From: Sphingomonas sp. Leaf407
GTDB lineage: Bacteria; Pseudomonadota; Alphaproteobacteria; Sphingomonadales; Sphingomonadaceae
Direction of reading: 5' to 3'
DNA length: 64,000 nucleotides
Assembly (NCBI RefSeq): GCF_001425385.1
Contig: NZ_LMQO01000004.1
Location: forward strand, 186,001-250,000
Part shown: positions 1 to 10,406 of the stretch, one piece after another
Layout: the number at the start of each line of letters is the position of its first letter
How positions within the stretch are numbered: position 1 is the first letter of the stretch
Program-made: the position numbers and the translations under genes
Notes under the pieces: model-generated
What the model was told of the DNA's origin: nothing
The model's input: only the letters and a program-made list of their open reading frames with translations
The model's database searches: none

Positions 1-2
1 CC

Positions 3-2741
3 ACCACCGCGCTCGTCGCGCTGGCCGCGCCAGCCATGGCGCAGACCGCGCCGACCACGGCGGGTGACGACGATCTCATCACCGTCACCGGCATCCGCAA
101 GTCGATCGCGGACTCGATCGCGACCAAGCGTAACGCCGACTCGATCGTCGACGTCATCTCGGCCGAAGACGTCGGCAAGCTGCCCGACAGCAACATCGCC
201 GATTCGCTCGCCCGCCTGCCCGGCGTCACCGTCGACCGCCAGTTCGGCGAAGGCGAGCAGCTTTCGATCGCGGGCACCGAGCCGGCGCTCAACCGCGTCA
301 CGATCGACGGCCACTCGGTCGCCTCGGCCGACTGGGGCGGCAACCCGTCCGACCGGTCGAGCCGCAGCTTCAACTATTCGCTGCTGTCGCCGACGATCAT
401 TAGCCAGGCGGTGCTCTACAAGACGCCCGAGGCACGGTTGCAGGAAGGCGCGATCGGCGGCACCGTCGACATCGTGACGCGCAAGCCGCTCGACCTGAAG
501 TCGGGCACGATCGCGGCGACCGCCGGCGGCGAATACAACGACCGGGCAAAGCGCGGCAGCTTCCGTGGTTCGGCGCTGTATAGCTGGAAGAACGCCGACG
601 AGACGATCGGCTTCCTCGGCTCGATCAGCTACGACAAGGAACAGTTGAGCCGTGCCGGCGTCGCCAGCTACTGGTATCGCACCGGTGCCGCGCTGCTCGA
701 AAGCTATCCCAAGGACGCGAACGGCAACATCATCTATGCCGGCCCGAACGGCACGGTCGCCAGCGGTGCCACGATCAACGGTTCGCGCCCGAACGCGGCG
801 ACGATCTCGGCGTTCAGCGCGTCGCGCTATGCCTCGTTCCTCGCCCGCGAATTCTTCAAGCAGGAGCGCGAGCGCATCAGCTTCAGCGGCGCGATCCAGG
901 CCAAGCCGACCGACGATCTGACCGTAACCGGCACCGCGCTGGTCATCCGCGGCAATTACGACAACGTGTCGAACTCCGAATATACCTATGGCTTCGAAGG
1001 ATCGCGGATGACCGCGGCGACCTTCGTTCCCGGGCAGAACGGCCAGCCGGGCATCGTCGATTCGGCGACCTTCACCGGCATCACCTCGGGCACCGGTTCG
1101 ACCGGTCAGCTCGACACCTACTATCGCCGCACCCGCCTCAAGAACGACTCGGTTTCGCTGCTGGTCGACTGGGCGCCGGGCGAGTGGAGCATCACCGGCA
1201 ACGTCGGCGCCACCCGCGCGACCGGCGGCAAGGACCCGGAATATCTGCTCGACTTCCGTACGCAGCAGGGCTTCACCGCCGGCGCGAACGGCCGCAACAC
1301 GCAGGTCAACTGGAACTCGCCCGCCAGCGACCCGACCAAGTGGCTGAGCAACTTCACCGCCAACGGCGGCGAGAACATCACCGCTCCCGATGGCCGCCGC
1401 TTCTTCGGTCGCCAGATCGGCGGCATCCCGCTCCAGTCGGGCTTCACCACCGACAGCGAGATCTTCGGTGAAGTGAACGTCAAGCGCGACGTCGAATTCG
1501 GCCCGATTAAGGCGATCCTGTTCGGTGGCCGCTATGCGTCGCACCTGAACGGCAACACGACCTACAGCAACGCCGTCTACACCAACCAGAACTACACGCT
1601 GGCCGATCTCGACTTCTATGTGCAGGACAAGAACCTGTACAACGGCCTCGGCACCTCGGGGAACGGCACGCCCTATGCCACGCTGGACAAGGACGGCATT
1701 CTCGCCGCGCTGACGAAGTACGGCAATTTCACGGCCGATCGCGGTCTGTCGACCAGCGAATACTGGCGGGTCCGTGAAAAAATCGCCGCCGGATACGTTC
1801 AGGCCAATTTCGAACTGGGCCAGTTCCGCGGGAACGTCGGCGGACGGCTGGTCAACACCCGCGACGAATCGAGCTTCTTCATCTCGAGCGGCGGCCGCAC
1901 CGCGCCGACCCGCGTGAACAGCGACGAAACCCGGTTCCTGCCCGCCGCGAACGTGATCTACACGGCCAGCGACGAAGTCACGCTGCGCGCCTCCGCCGCC
2001 AAGGTGATCGCCCGCGCCCGGTACGGCGATCTGGCGGGTTCGGTTTCGCTGACCGACACGTTCGTCGGCACCGACGGTCGGGTCAACGGCACCGGCAGCG
2101 GCGGCAACCCCGACCTGAAGCCCTATGCGGCGACCAACTATGGCCTGTCGGCCGAATGGTATTTCGCACCCGCAAGCTTCCTCGCCGCCGAATTCTTCTA
2201 CCGCGACATTTCCAACTATGTCGGCAATGCGGTGGACGAAGGTGTCGAGTTTACGAACACCGCTACGGGCCGCAGCGGCGTCTATGCCATCACCCGTCCC
2301 GTCAACGGCGGCAAGGCATCGGTCACCGGCTTCTCGCTGTCGGGCAATACCAACCTCGCCTATGGCTTCGGCGTGCAGGGCAGCTACACCTTTGCCGATG
2401 CGGAAACCCCGTTCGCCAACGGCCTGCCCTTCCTGTCGCGCCACACCTTCACGATCGTCCCCTATTTCGAGGAAGGTCCGTTCCAGGCGCGCGTCAGCTA
2501 CAACCGCCGGTCGAAGTATTTCTACCGCTTCGGTCGTCAGGCAAGCTCGGACTATACCGATCGCTATCGCCAGCTCGACGCGCAGATCAGCTATGCCGTG
2601 ACCGACGGGATCGGCATCACGGCGGCGGCATCGAACCTGCTCGACGAAACCTACTATCAGTACAGCAGCACGCCCGATGCCCCCACGTCGATCTACAAGA
2701 ACGGCCGGGTGTTCTCGCTCAGCGCCACGTTCCGCATGTAA
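3..2741 (+). CDS. TonB-dependent receptor (5' partial)
   Basis: Outer-membrane TonB-dependent receptor of the large Xanthomonas/Caulobacter/Sphingomonas type, probably importing oligosaccharides for the glycosidases downstream. The frame is already open at the window edge. The first residues (TTALVALAAPAMAQ) are the end of a signal peptide with an AxA-type cleavage site, so the true start lies upstream and the ATG at 36 is internal. Counting from that Met, a TonB-box-like segment (LITVTG) comes at about 14-19. A plug domain follows to about 150 (DSNIADSLARLPGV, then IAGTEPALNRVTIDG), and then a beta-barrel ending in the typical aromatic-rich C-terminus (FSLSATFRM). A strong terminator follows, so the glycosidase genes are probably a separate transcription unit. 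The substrate is inferred from context only. Confidence 0.93.
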   Translation, partial: TTALVALAAPAMAQTAPTTAGDDDLITVTGIRKSIADSIATKRNADSIVDVISAEDVGKLPDSNIADSLARLPGVTVDRQFGEGEQLSIAGTEPALNRVTIDGHSVASADWGGNPSDRSSRSFNYSLLSPTIISQAVLYKTPEARLQEGAIGGTVDIVTRKPLDLKSGTIAATAGGEYNDRAKRGSFRGSALYSWKNADETIGFLGSISYDKEQLSRAGVASYWYRTGAALLESYPKDANGNIIYAGPNGTVASGATINGSRPNAATISAFSASRYASFLAREFFKQERERISFSGAIQAKPTDDLTVTGTALVIRGNYDNVSNSEYTYGFEGSRMTAATFVPGQNGQPGIVDSATFTGITSGTGSTGQLDTYYRRTRLKNDSVSLLVDWAPGEWSITGNVGATRATGGKDPEYLLDFRTQQGFTAGANGRNTQVNWNSPASDPTKWLSNFTANGGENITAPDGRRFFGRQIGGIPLQSGFTTDSEIFGEVNVKRDVEFGPIKAILFGGRYASHLNGNTTYSNAVYTNQNYTLADLDFYVQDKNLYNGLGTSGNGTPYATLDKDGILAALTKYGNFTADRGLSTSEYWRVREKIAAGYVQANFELGQFRGNVGGRLVNTRDESSFFISSGGRTAPTRVNSDETRFLPAANVIYTASDEVTLRASAAKVIARARYGDLAGSVSLTDTFVGTDGRVNGTGSGGNPDLKPYAATNYGLSAEWYFAPASFLAAEFFYRDISNYVGNAVDEGVEFTNTATGRSGVYAITRPVNGGKASVTGFSLSGNTNLAYGFGVQGSYTFADAETPFANGLPFLSRHTFTIVPYFEEGPFQARVSYNRRSKYFYRFGRQASSDYTDRYRQLDAQISYAVTDGIGITAAASNLLDETYYQYSSTPDAPTSIYKNGRVFSLSATFRM

Positions 2742-2761
2742 CCTGCGGGGCTGAACGATCC

Positions 2762-2824
2762 GGGAGCATCGGCGATGCTCCCGGGGGTACGCGGCCCCGG
2801 CTTTGCCGGGGCCGTTTTTGTTTT
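2762..2824 (+). terminator. Tandem hairpins ending in a rho-independent terminator
   Basis: Two hairpins lie directly after the receptor stop. The first is GGGAGCATC-GGC-GATGCTCCC (2762-2782). The second, at 2792-2824, has a 10-bp GC stem (CGGCCCCGGC / GCCGGGGCCG) with a TTT loop, followed by TTTTTGTTTT. The second is a textbook intrinsic terminator. Confidence 0.9.
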
Positions 2825-2872
2825 AGAACGTGACGGCCGGTCGATTCGGACCGCCCCATGGAGAGTATCCGC

Positions 2873-5536
2873 GTGAGCCAGCGTGTCCTTGAGCCTTCGA
2901 CCCATCGGCGCAGGACGACGGGGCGCACGATCGCCCTGCTGCTCGCCGTCGCCCCCGCCGCGCTCGTCGCCGCCCCGCGCCAGACGATCCCGCTCGAGCG
3001 CGGCTGGCAGGTCCGCCTCGCCCCCGGCGATGCGGCGGCAAAGGATCATCCGAAGGCCGCGCGCTGGCTCCCCGCCACGGTGCCGGGCTATGTCCAGACC
3101 GATCTGATCGCGGCACGGATCACGCCCGACCCGTTCGTCGGCCTGAACGAAGCGACGATCCAGTGGGTCGGGCGCAGCGACTGGGACTATCGCGGAACCC
3201 TGAACGCTTCCCCGGCGCTGCTGGCGCGGGGCCACGTCGACCTCGTGTTCGACGGGCTCGACACCTTTGCCGAGGTCTTCGTCAACGGCACGAAGCTGCT
3301 CGCCGCCGACAATGCCCATCGCCGCTGGCGCGCCGACGCCAAGCCATTGCTGCGCGCCGGCGCGAACGAGATCCGCATCGCGTTCAAATCGCCGCTCGGC
3401 GTGCTGAAACCGGTGGTGGCGGGCATCGCCAATCCGCTGCCCGGTGAATATGATTCGACCGCCGGCGACGAACCCGAAGGGCGGCAGACCTCGCCCTATA
3501 TCCGCAAGCCCAAATATCATTACGGCTGGGACTGGGGTCCCCGCATCCTCAACGTCGGCCCCAACGGCGCGGTCAAGGTCGACGCATGGGACGACGCCCG
3601 GATCGAGACGCTGCGCGTCCAGCAGGAAGCCGTCACCCCGGCCGAGGCGCGTCTCACCGCCGAGGTACTGATCGTCGCCGATCGCGCCGCGACCGTACAG
3701 GTCGACGCGACCGTGACCGGCCCCGGCGGCACCCCCGTCCGCGCCAGCCGCACCGTGCAGGTCGCCGCCGGCGAGAACCGCGTCGCGGTGCCGCTCGCCA
3801 TCGCCGATCCGCAACTCTGGTATCCTGCGGGCTATGGCGCGCAGCCGCTTTACACCGTCACCACCGACGTCAGCCTCGACGGCGAGATCGTCGACCGCCA
3901 GCAGCGCAGTACCGGCATCCGCACGGTCGAGCTGGTCCGCAAGAAGGACGCCATCGGGCGCGGCTTCCTGCTCAAGGTCAACGGCATCCCGATGTTCGCC
4001 AAGGGCGCGAACCTGATCCCGTTCGACAGCTTCGGCCCGCGCGTCACCGATCAGCGAATGCAGTCAATTCTGGCGGATGCGAAGGCCGCCAACATGAACA
4101 TGATCCGCATCTGGGGCGGGGGCATGTATCTGCCCGACAGCTTCTTCGATGCGGCCGATGCGCTGGGGCTGATGATCTGGTCCGACTTCATGTTCGGCGG
4201 CGCGGTCACACCCTATGATCGCGAGTTCCGCGAGAGCGTGCGGATCGAGGCGGAGGAACAGGTCGACCGGGTGCAGGCGCACCCCTCGATCGTGCTGTGG
4301 TCGGGCAACAACGAAGTCCTGTCGGGCTGGGAGACGTGGAGCGACCGCACCGCGTTCAAGGCGCGGGTCGGGCCGGGGGAGCGCGAGCGCGTCGGCGTCG
4401 GCATGGCGATCCTGTTCAACCAGGTGCTGCGCGACGCCGCCGAGCGGCGCGACGCCGACGTGCCCTATTGGCCCGGCAGCCCCAGCAGCAACTATGACGG
4501 CAAGCCCGATCAGGACGGCGACGGCGACCGCCATTACTGGGACGTGTGGGGCGGCAAGAAGCCCGCGACCGCCTATCTCGATAGCTGCCCGCGCTTCATG
4601 TCCGAATACGGGCTACAGGCGATGCCCGACATGGCGACCATCGCCCGCTTCGCGAAACCGAAAGATTACGCGATCGAATCGCCGGTCATGAAGGCGCACC
4701 AGAAGTTCCTGAAGGGCGAGGGTCAGGGCCGGCTGCTCGACTATATCCGCATGCGCTACCGCGAGCCGCGCGACTTCGCCGACTTCGTGTATCTCTCCCA
4801 GGTAATGCAGGCCGACGGCATCCAGTTGGGCGCGCTCCACCACCGCGCCTGCCGCCCGGTCACGACGGGATCGCTCTACTGGCAGTTGAACGACGTGTGG
4901 CCCGGCGCGTCATGGTCGAGCATCGATTATTACGGCCGGTGGAAGGCGCTGCACTTCGCCGCGCGGCGGTTCTTCGCCCCTGTCGCCATCGCGGCGGCGC
5001 GCAAGGAGAGCGGCAGCACCAGCATTACATTGATCTCCGACGCGACGCAGCCGGTCGCGGCGCGCTGGATCGTGCGCACCATCGACGTCACCGGCCGCGA
5101 ACTGGCGCGGCGTGAGAATGCGGTGTCGCTCGCCCCGCTGTCGGCGACGGGGGTCGGCATCTTCACCGATGCCGACCTGTTCGGCACCGCCGACCGTCGC
5201 ACCGCCTTCGCGGTCGCCGAACTGGTGATCGACGGCCGGGTCGCCTCGCGCAGCCTCGTCTCGGCACTGCCCGAAAAAGCGATGGCGCTGCCCGATCCGG
5301 GCTTCGTCACCCGCTGGTCGAACGCGGAGGGCCGCCCGACGCTCACCGTCACCGCCACCCGGCTGGCGCGCGCGCTGTGGATCGACTTCGGCACGCTGCC
5401 GGTACAGGCGTCGGACAATTTCCTCGACCTGCTGCCCGGCGAAAGCGTTACCGTCACCATCACCGGCAAGGCATCGACCGCCAGCCTGAAACGAGCGCTG
5501 CGCCTCAGGACGCTGGGCGCGGAGAAAGCGAAATGA
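2873..5536 (+). CDS. GH2 beta-mannosidase, exported
   Basis: Glycoside hydrolase family 2 of the beta-mannosidase type, predicted to remove the beta-1,4-mannose next to the chitobiose core of N-glycans. Three parts are visible: an N-terminal jelly-roll sugar-binding domain, an immunoglobulin-like domain (about 200-330), and a TIM barrel with IWGGGMYLPDSFF. The acid/base Glu is in SGNNE (about E481) and the nucleophile Glu in FMSEYG (about E578). An N-terminal hydrophobic segment (IALLLAVAPAALVAA) suggests export to the periplasm. GTG at 2873 is preferred because GGAGAG lies 7 nt upstream; an in-frame ATG at 2858 would add 5 residues and would itself overlap that ribosome-binding site. The stop overlaps the start of the next gene (ATGA). 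A beta-mannosidase acting on mannan oligosaccharides is the alternative. Confidence 0.88.
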   Translation: MSQRVLEPSTHRRRTTGRTIALLLAVAPAALVAAPRQTIPLERGWQVRLAPGDAAAKDHPKAARWLPATVPGYVQTDLIAARITPDPFVGLNEATIQWVGRSDWDYRGTLNASPALLARGHVDLVFDGLDTFAEVFVNGTKLLAADNAHRRWRADAKPLLRAGANEIRIAFKSPLGVLKPVVAGIANPLPGEYDSTAGDEPEGRQTSPYIRKPKYHYGWDWGPRILNVGPNGAVKVDAWDDARIETLRVQQEAVTPAEARLTAEVLIVADRAATVQVDATVTGPGGTPVRASRTVQVAAGENRVAVPLAIADPQLWYPAGYGAQPLYTVTTDVSLDGEIVDRQQRSTGIRTVELVRKKDAIGRGFLLKVNGIPMFAKGANLIPFDSFGPRVTDQRMQSILADAKAANMNMIRIWGGGMYLPDSFFDAADALGLMIWSDFMFGGAVTPYDREFRESVRIEAEEQVDRVQAHPSIVLWSGNNEVLSGWETWSDRTAFKARVGPGERERVGVGMAILFNQVLRDAAERRDADVPYWPGSPSSNYDGKPDQDGDGDRHYWDVWGGKKPATAYLDSCPRFMSEYGLQAMPDMATIARFAKPKDYAIESPVMKAHQKFLKGEGQGRLLDYIRMRYREPRDFADFVYLSQVMQADGIQLGALHHRACRPVTTGSLYWQLNDVWPGASWSSIDYYGRWKALHFAARRFFAPVAIAAARKESGSTSITLISDATQPVAARWIVRTIDVTGRELARRENAVSLAPLSATGVGIFTDADLFGTADRRTAFAVAELVIDGRVASRSLVSALPEKAMALPDPGFVTRWSNAEGRPTLTVTATRLARALWIDFGTLPVQASDNFLDLLPGESVTVTITGKASTASLKRALRLRTLGAEKAK

Positions 5537-8118
5537 CGATCCTCCTCGCGCTCCTCGCCGGCGTTGCCGAACCGGACCCGCAGATCGCCGCGACCATCGC
5601 GGCGATGACCCCGGCGGAAAAGGCCGCGCAACTGCAAAGCAGCGCCCCCGCACAAGGCGATGCCCTGCCCGCCTACGACTATTGGAACGAGGCGCTGCAC
5701 GGTCTGGCGCGCAACGGCGTGGCGACGGTGTTCCCGCAGGCGATCGGGCTGGCGGCGACATGGGATGCGCCGCTGATGGAGCGGATCGGCACCGTCGTGT
5801 CGACCGAGGCCCGCGCCAAATATAATGCGCTGCCCGGCAAGAACCGCCGGCGCTACGAGGGGCTGACGATCTGGTCGCCCAACATCAACATCTTCCGCGA
5901 TCCGCGCTGGGGTCGCGGCATGGAAACCTATGGCGAGGACCCGGTGCTGACCGGCGGCCTCGCGGTCGGCTATGTCCGGGGATTGCAGGGGCCGGACCCG
6001 CTGCAACCGCGCGTGATAGCCACCCCCAAGCACTTGGTCGCGCACAGCGGCCCCGAAGCCGGGCGCGACGCCTTCAGCGTGCAGACCGCGCCCTATGACA
6101 TGGAGGCGACCTACCTCCCCGCCTTCCGCCGCGCGATCACGGAAGGGCAGGCGCAGTCGGTGATGTGCGCCTATAACGGCGTCCATGGCGTGCCGGTCTG
6201 CGCCGCCGACTGGCTGCTCAACGACCGGTTGCGCGGCGACTGGGGCTTCACCGGCCTCGTCGTGTCGGACTGCGACGCGATCGGCAATATCGCCCATTAT
6301 CAACGCTACACCCTCGACAACGCCGCCGGCTCCGCCGCCGCGCTCAACGCCGGCATGGACCTCAATTGCGGCAGCGCCTACGCCGCGCTGCCCAAGGCGC
6401 TCGAACGCGGGCTGACGACGCCGGCGATCATCGACCGCGCGCTCACCCGCACCTTCGAGGCGCGCAAGCGGCTGGGCGATGCGTTCGGCGCCAAGAGCCG
6501 CTGGGACTCGATCCCCGCCTCGGCGCTCCACACCCCGGCCAACCGCGCGCTGGCGCTGGAGGCGGCGCGCAAGTCGATCGTCCTGCTCGAAAACAACGGC
6601 GTCCTGCCGCTCAAGCGCGGTGCGAAAATCGCGGTGATCGGCCCCAACGCCGACAGCCTCGACGTGCTGGAGGGCAATTACAACGGCACCCCGGCCAATC
6701 CGGTGACGCCGCTCACCGGCATGCAGCAGCGCTTCGCCGTCGCCTATGCTCAAGGCGCGACGCTGGCCGACAACGTGCCGCTTCCCGTACCCCAGACCGC
6801 GTTCGGCGCGGGGCTGAAGGCGGAATATTTCGCTGATCCGGCGATGACCGGCATGCCCGTGGCGACGCGCACCGACCGCACGATCGATTTCAACTGGCGG
6901 CGCACCAGCCCGCTCGCGGCGCTGCCGGTCGATCGCTACGGGGTGCGCTGGAGCGGCAGCCTCACCCCGCCGGGGCCGGGGCGCTACACGCTCAGGATCG
7001 ACATCAACCGCTGCTGGGACAAATGCACCGGGCGTGACAGCGTGAAGCTGTGGATCGACGGGCGCGACGTGCTGACCAGCGCCGCTGCCGGCGCGGCGGT
7101 CGAAGGTGCCGCCAACGACAGCAAGTCCGAACGGATGGAGGCGACGCTCGACTTCACCGATACCGCGCCAAAGCCGTTCCGCCTCGACCTCACCCACGCC
7201 GGCACCGACGACAGCATCCGCCTGACGTGGGTCGCCCCTGCCGAGGCGCAACGCGCGCAGGCAGTCGCGGCGGCACAATCGGCCGATGCCGTCGTCGCCT
7301 TCGTCGGCCTGTCGCCGGCGGTCGAGGGCGAGGCGCTGCGCCTCGAAGTCGCCGGCTTCTCGGGTGGCGACCGCACCGACATCGCGCTGCCGCCGACGCA
7401 GACCGCGTTGCTCGAAGCGGTCAAGGCGACGGGCAAGCCGCTGGTCGTCGTGCTGCTGTCGGGCAGCGCGGTCGCGCTCGAATGGGCCAAGACCCACGCC
7501 GACGCGATCGTCGCCGGCTGGTATCCGGGCGAGGTCGGCGGCACCGCGATCGCCGACGTGCTCGACGGGACGACCAACCCGTCGGGCCGCCTGCCCGTCA
7601 CCTTCTACGCCCGCACGAGCGACCTGCCCGCCTTCGTCGATTACAATATGAAGGGGCGGACCTACCGCTATTTCGACGGCACGCCGATGTGGGGCTTCGG
7701 CTTCGGCCGGAGCTACACCAGCTATGGCTATAGCGACGCGAAGGCTCCCGCCACCCTCGCCGCCGGCCAGTCGCTCACCGTAACCGCCCGTATCGCCAAC
7801 ACCGGCAAGCGTGCGGGCGAGGAAGTGGCGCAGGCCTATCTGATCGCGCCCGACGCGCTCAACCGGATCGGCGCGTGGAACGATCCGGTGCTGCGCCACA
7901 GCCTCGTCGGCTTTCAGCGCGTCGCGCTGAAGCCGGGCGAGGCGAAAACCGTGACCTTCACCCTCGACCCGCGCCTGCTCAGCACGGTCGCACTCGACGG
8001 CAAGCGCGCGGTGCGGCCGGGGCAATATCGCCTGTTCGTCGGCGGCGGCCAGCCCGGCGCGACGCCGGGACAGGAAGTGACGTTCACCATCACCGGCACG
8101 CAGGAGCTGCCCAAATGA
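5533..8118 (+). CDS. GH3 beta-xylosidase/beta-glucosidase with PA14 insert
   Basis: Family 3 glycoside hydrolase, 861 aa. The N-terminal barrel carries YDYWNEALHG and WSPNINIFRDPRWGRG, the wording typical of the xylosidase-type GH3 branch. The nucleophile Asp is in VVSDCDAI (about D246), with KHLVAHSGPE upstream. A PA14 carbohydrate-binding module (about 425-560) is inserted in the second alpha/beta domain, and a fibronectin-III-like domain closes the protein (from about 745). In Xanthomonas campestris the N-glycan cluster contains a GH3 beta-xylosidase that removes the plant-specific core beta-1,2-xylose; the same role is inferred here. ATG at 5533 has GGAG 8 nt upstream and overlaps the previous stop by 4 nt. 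The short hydrophobic start (MTILLALLAGVA) may be a weak signal peptide. Confidence 0.88.
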   Translation: MTILLALLAGVAEPDPQIAATIAAMTPAEKAAQLQSSAPAQGDALPAYDYWNEALHGLARNGVATVFPQAIGLAATWDAPLMERIGTVVSTEARAKYNALPGKNRRRYEGLTIWSPNINIFRDPRWGRGMETYGEDPVLTGGLAVGYVRGLQGPDPLQPRVIATPKHLVAHSGPEAGRDAFSVQTAPYDMEATYLPAFRRAITEGQAQSVMCAYNGVHGVPVCAADWLLNDRLRGDWGFTGLVVSDCDAIGNIAHYQRYTLDNAAGSAAALNAGMDLNCGSAYAALPKALERGLTTPAIIDRALTRTFEARKRLGDAFGAKSRWDSIPASALHTPANRALALEAARKSIVLLENNGVLPLKRGAKIAVIGPNADSLDVLEGNYNGTPANPVTPLTGMQQRFAVAYAQGATLADNVPLPVPQTAFGAGLKAEYFADPAMTGMPVATRTDRTIDFNWRRTSPLAALPVDRYGVRWSGSLTPPGPGRYTLRIDINRCWDKCTGRDSVKLWIDGRDVLTSAAAGAAVEGAANDSKSERMEATLDFTDTAPKPFRLDLTHAGTDDSIRLTWVAPAEAQRAQAVAAAQSADAVVAFVGLSPAVEGEALRLEVAGFSGGDRTDIALPPTQTALLEAVKATGKPLVVVLLSGSAVALEWAKTHADAIVAGWYPGEVGGTAIADVLDGTTNPSGRLPVTFYARTSDLPAFVDYNMKGRTYRYFDGTPMWGFGFGRSYTSYGYSDAKAPATLAAGQSLTVTARIANTGKRAGEEVAQAYLIAPDALNRIGAWNDPVLRHSLVGFQRVALKPGEAKTVTFTLDPRLLSTVALDGKRAVRPGQYRLFVGGGQPGATPGQEVTFTITGTQELPK

Positions 8119-10406
8119 CGATGCTCTCGCGGCGAACGCTGCTCGGCAGCAGCGCCGGCCTTGCCGTCTCGGCATCGCTTCCCGCGGTCGGCGTGGCCGC
8201 CCGCACCCGGCCCGACCTGTTCATCGGCACCGGCGGCGACGGCCATACCTTCCCCGGCGCGACGATGCCGTTCGGCATGGTGCAACTGTCGCCCGATACC
8301 GACACGACGCGCTGGGAAACCTGCTCGGGCTATCACAAGAGCGACACCTCGATCCTCGGGTTCAGCCACACCCATTTGTCGGGCACCGGCATCGGCGACA
8401 TGCTCGACGTGCTGGTGGTGCCGACCCGCGGACCGGTGCGACTGGAGGGCGGGCCGCGCGACAACCCCGACGCGGGCTATCGCCAGCGCTTCTCGAATGA
8501 AGTCGCCGAGCCCGGCTATTACGCTGTCACGCTCGAAAGCGGGGTTCGCGCCGAACTGACCGTGACCGAACGCACCGGCATCCAGCGGCATCGCTTCCCT
8601 GCCGGCCCCGGCCATATCCTGATCGACATGTCGCATCTGGTGATGGAGGGGCCGAACCAGCGCCCTTATATCGACGATGCCGCGCTGACGCTGGAACCGG
8701 ACGGCAGCATCACCGGCACCCGCCGCGTGTTCCGCTGGGCCAAGGGGCGGCGGATCTTCTTCGCGATGCAATTGTCGCGCAAACCCGACCGGATCGAATT
8801 CTTCGGCGACGGCGACGCGCCCGCCGGCAGCACGGGCGTGAAGGGCAACCGCGTCAAGGCAGTGCTGCATTATGCCGACGCCGGCAGCGCCCCGATCGTG
8901 ATCCGCACCGGCATTTCGGCCGTCGACCTGAACGGCGCGAAGGCCAATCTCGCCGCCGAGGCGAAGCATTGGGACTTCGATCGCTATGCCCGCGCCGCGC
9001 GCACCGCATGGGCGCGCGAGCTGGACCTGATGACCTTCGAAGGGGGCAGCGCGGCGCAGCGCACCGTCGCGTCTTCAGCGCTCTATCACGCCTCGATCGG
9101 GCCGACATTGTTCTCCGACGTCGACGGCCGCTACGTCGGGCTCGACCGGCAGGTGCATAGCGTGCCGAAGGGCGAACAGGCGTACAGCGCCTATTCGCTG
9201 TGGGACACCTATCGCGCCTTCCATCCCCTGCAGACGCTGATCCGCCCGGCGCGCACCCGCGAATTCGTCGGCGACCTGATCCGCCAGACGCAGCAAAGCC
9301 CGTTCGGCCCGCCGGTCTGGCCGTTGCAGGGCGTGGAGACCGGCACGATGATCGGCTGGCATGCAGTCCCCGTGCTGGCCGAGGCGCGCGCCAAGGGCGT
9401 GCCCGGCGACTATGCCGCCGCATGGGGCGGGGTGAAGAAGCGCTCGTTCGACTGGTCGACCCCCAATCTCGACAACAGCATCGGCGTGCAGCCCTATGAC
9501 GAGCTGGGCTATGCCCCGGCCGACCGCATCTTCGAGAGCGTGTCGAAAACGCTCGAATATGCCTATGACGATTATGCCGGCGCGTGCATCGCCGATGCGG
9601 CGGGCGATGCCGCCGGCGCGGCGCGGCTACGCAAACGGTCGGGCAACTGGCGCAACGTGTTCGACGTGAAGACCGGTTTCGCCCGCGCCCGCCTTGCCGA
9701 CGGACGCTGGGCCGAACCCTTCGCCCCCAACGGCATCGCCCACAGCAAGAAATGGCGCGACTATACCGAGAGCAATAGCTGGCAGGCGACGTTCCTGAAC
9801 CAGCACGACATCCCCGGCCTGATCGCGGCGATGGGCGGCGATGCCGCGTTCGAGGCGAAGCTGGACGGGCTGTTCAACGCCTCGTCCGAACTGCCCGCCG
9901 ATGCGCCGCCCGACATCTCGGGACTGGTCGGGCAATATGCGCACGGCAACGAACCGAGCCACCATGTCGCCTATATGTATGCGTACTGCGGCGCACCGTG
10001 GAAGACGCAAGCCATGGTCCGCCGGCTGCTGACCGAAATGTACCACGACCGCCCCGACGGCATCATCGGCAACGACGACTGCGGCCAGATGAGCGCATGG
10101 TATCTTCTGTCGGCGCTCGGCTTCTATCCGGTCGATCCGGTCAGCGCGGTCTATGTGCTGGGCAGCCCGTTGTTCGACCGCGCCGTCGTGCGCGTCGGTA
10201 GCGGCAGGCGGCTGGTGGTCGAGGCGCGCGGCAACGCCCCCGACCGGCCCTATGTGCAGGCGGTCCGCTGGAACGGCCGGCCATGGACCAAGAGCTGGAT
10301 CGCGCATGCCGATCTGGTGAAGGGCGGCACGCTGTCGTTTGACATGGGCGCGACGCCCAACAAGGCATTCGGGTCCGCGCCCGGGGACCGGCCGGGGCGG
10401 CGTTGA
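8115..10406 (+). CDS. GH92 alpha-mannosidase, Tat-type signal
   Basis: Family 92 exo-alpha-mannosidase, 763 aa, a Ca2+-dependent inverting enzyme family. Signatures are the N-terminal GTGGDGHTFPGATMPFGM with SGYHKSDTSILGFSHTHLSG, and near the C-terminus GNDDCGQMSAWY (about residue 652), which carries conserved acidic residues of the family. The N-terminus (SRRTLLGSSAG followed by a hydrophobic stretch) looks like a twin-arginine signal, so the enzyme is probably folded before export. ATG at 8115 has AGGAG 8 nt upstream and forms a 4-nt ATGA overlap with the GH3 gene. Within the operon it would remove terminal alpha-linked mannose from the N-glycan antennae. The family assignment is secure; linkage specificity cannot be read from sequence. 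Confidence 0.93.
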   Translation: MTMLSRRTLLGSSAGLAVSASLPAVGVAARTRPDLFIGTGGDGHTFPGATMPFGMVQLSPDTDTTRWETCSGYHKSDTSILGFSHTHLSGTGIGDMLDVLVVPTRGPVRLEGGPRDNPDAGYRQRFSNEVAEPGYYAVTLESGVRAELTVTERTGIQRHRFPAGPGHILIDMSHLVMEGPNQRPYIDDAALTLEPDGSITGTRRVFRWAKGRRIFFAMQLSRKPDRIEFFGDGDAPAGSTGVKGNRVKAVLHYADAGSAPIVIRTGISAVDLNGAKANLAAEAKHWDFDRYARAARTAWARELDLMTFEGGSAAQRTVASSALYHASIGPTLFSDVDGRYVGLDRQVHSVPKGEQAYSAYSLWDTYRAFHPLQTLIRPARTREFVGDLIRQTQQSPFGPPVWPLQGVETGTMIGWHAVPVLAEARAKGVPGDYAAAWGGVKKRSFDWSTPNLDNSIGVQPYDELGYAPADRIFESVSKTLEYAYDDYAGACIADAAGDAAGAARLRKRSGNWRNVFDVKTGFARARLADGRWAEPFAPNGIAHSKKWRDYTESNSWQATFLNQHDIPGLIAAMGGDAAFEAKLDGLFNASSELPADAPPDISGLVGQYAHGNEPSHHVAYMYAYCGAPWKTQAMVRRLLTEMYHDRPDGIIGNDDCGQMSAWYLLSALGFYPVDPVSAVYVLGSPLFDRAVVRVGSGRRLVVEARGNAPDRPYVQAVRWNGRPWTKSWIAHADLVKGGTLSFDMGATPNKAFGSAPGDRPGRR

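Noticed and set aside
4930..8175. Very long open frame antisense to the GH2 and GH3 genes
   Set aside because: It mirrors real, well-conserved genes on the other strand; stop codons are scarce in high-GC antisense frames and the product has no recognisable domain.
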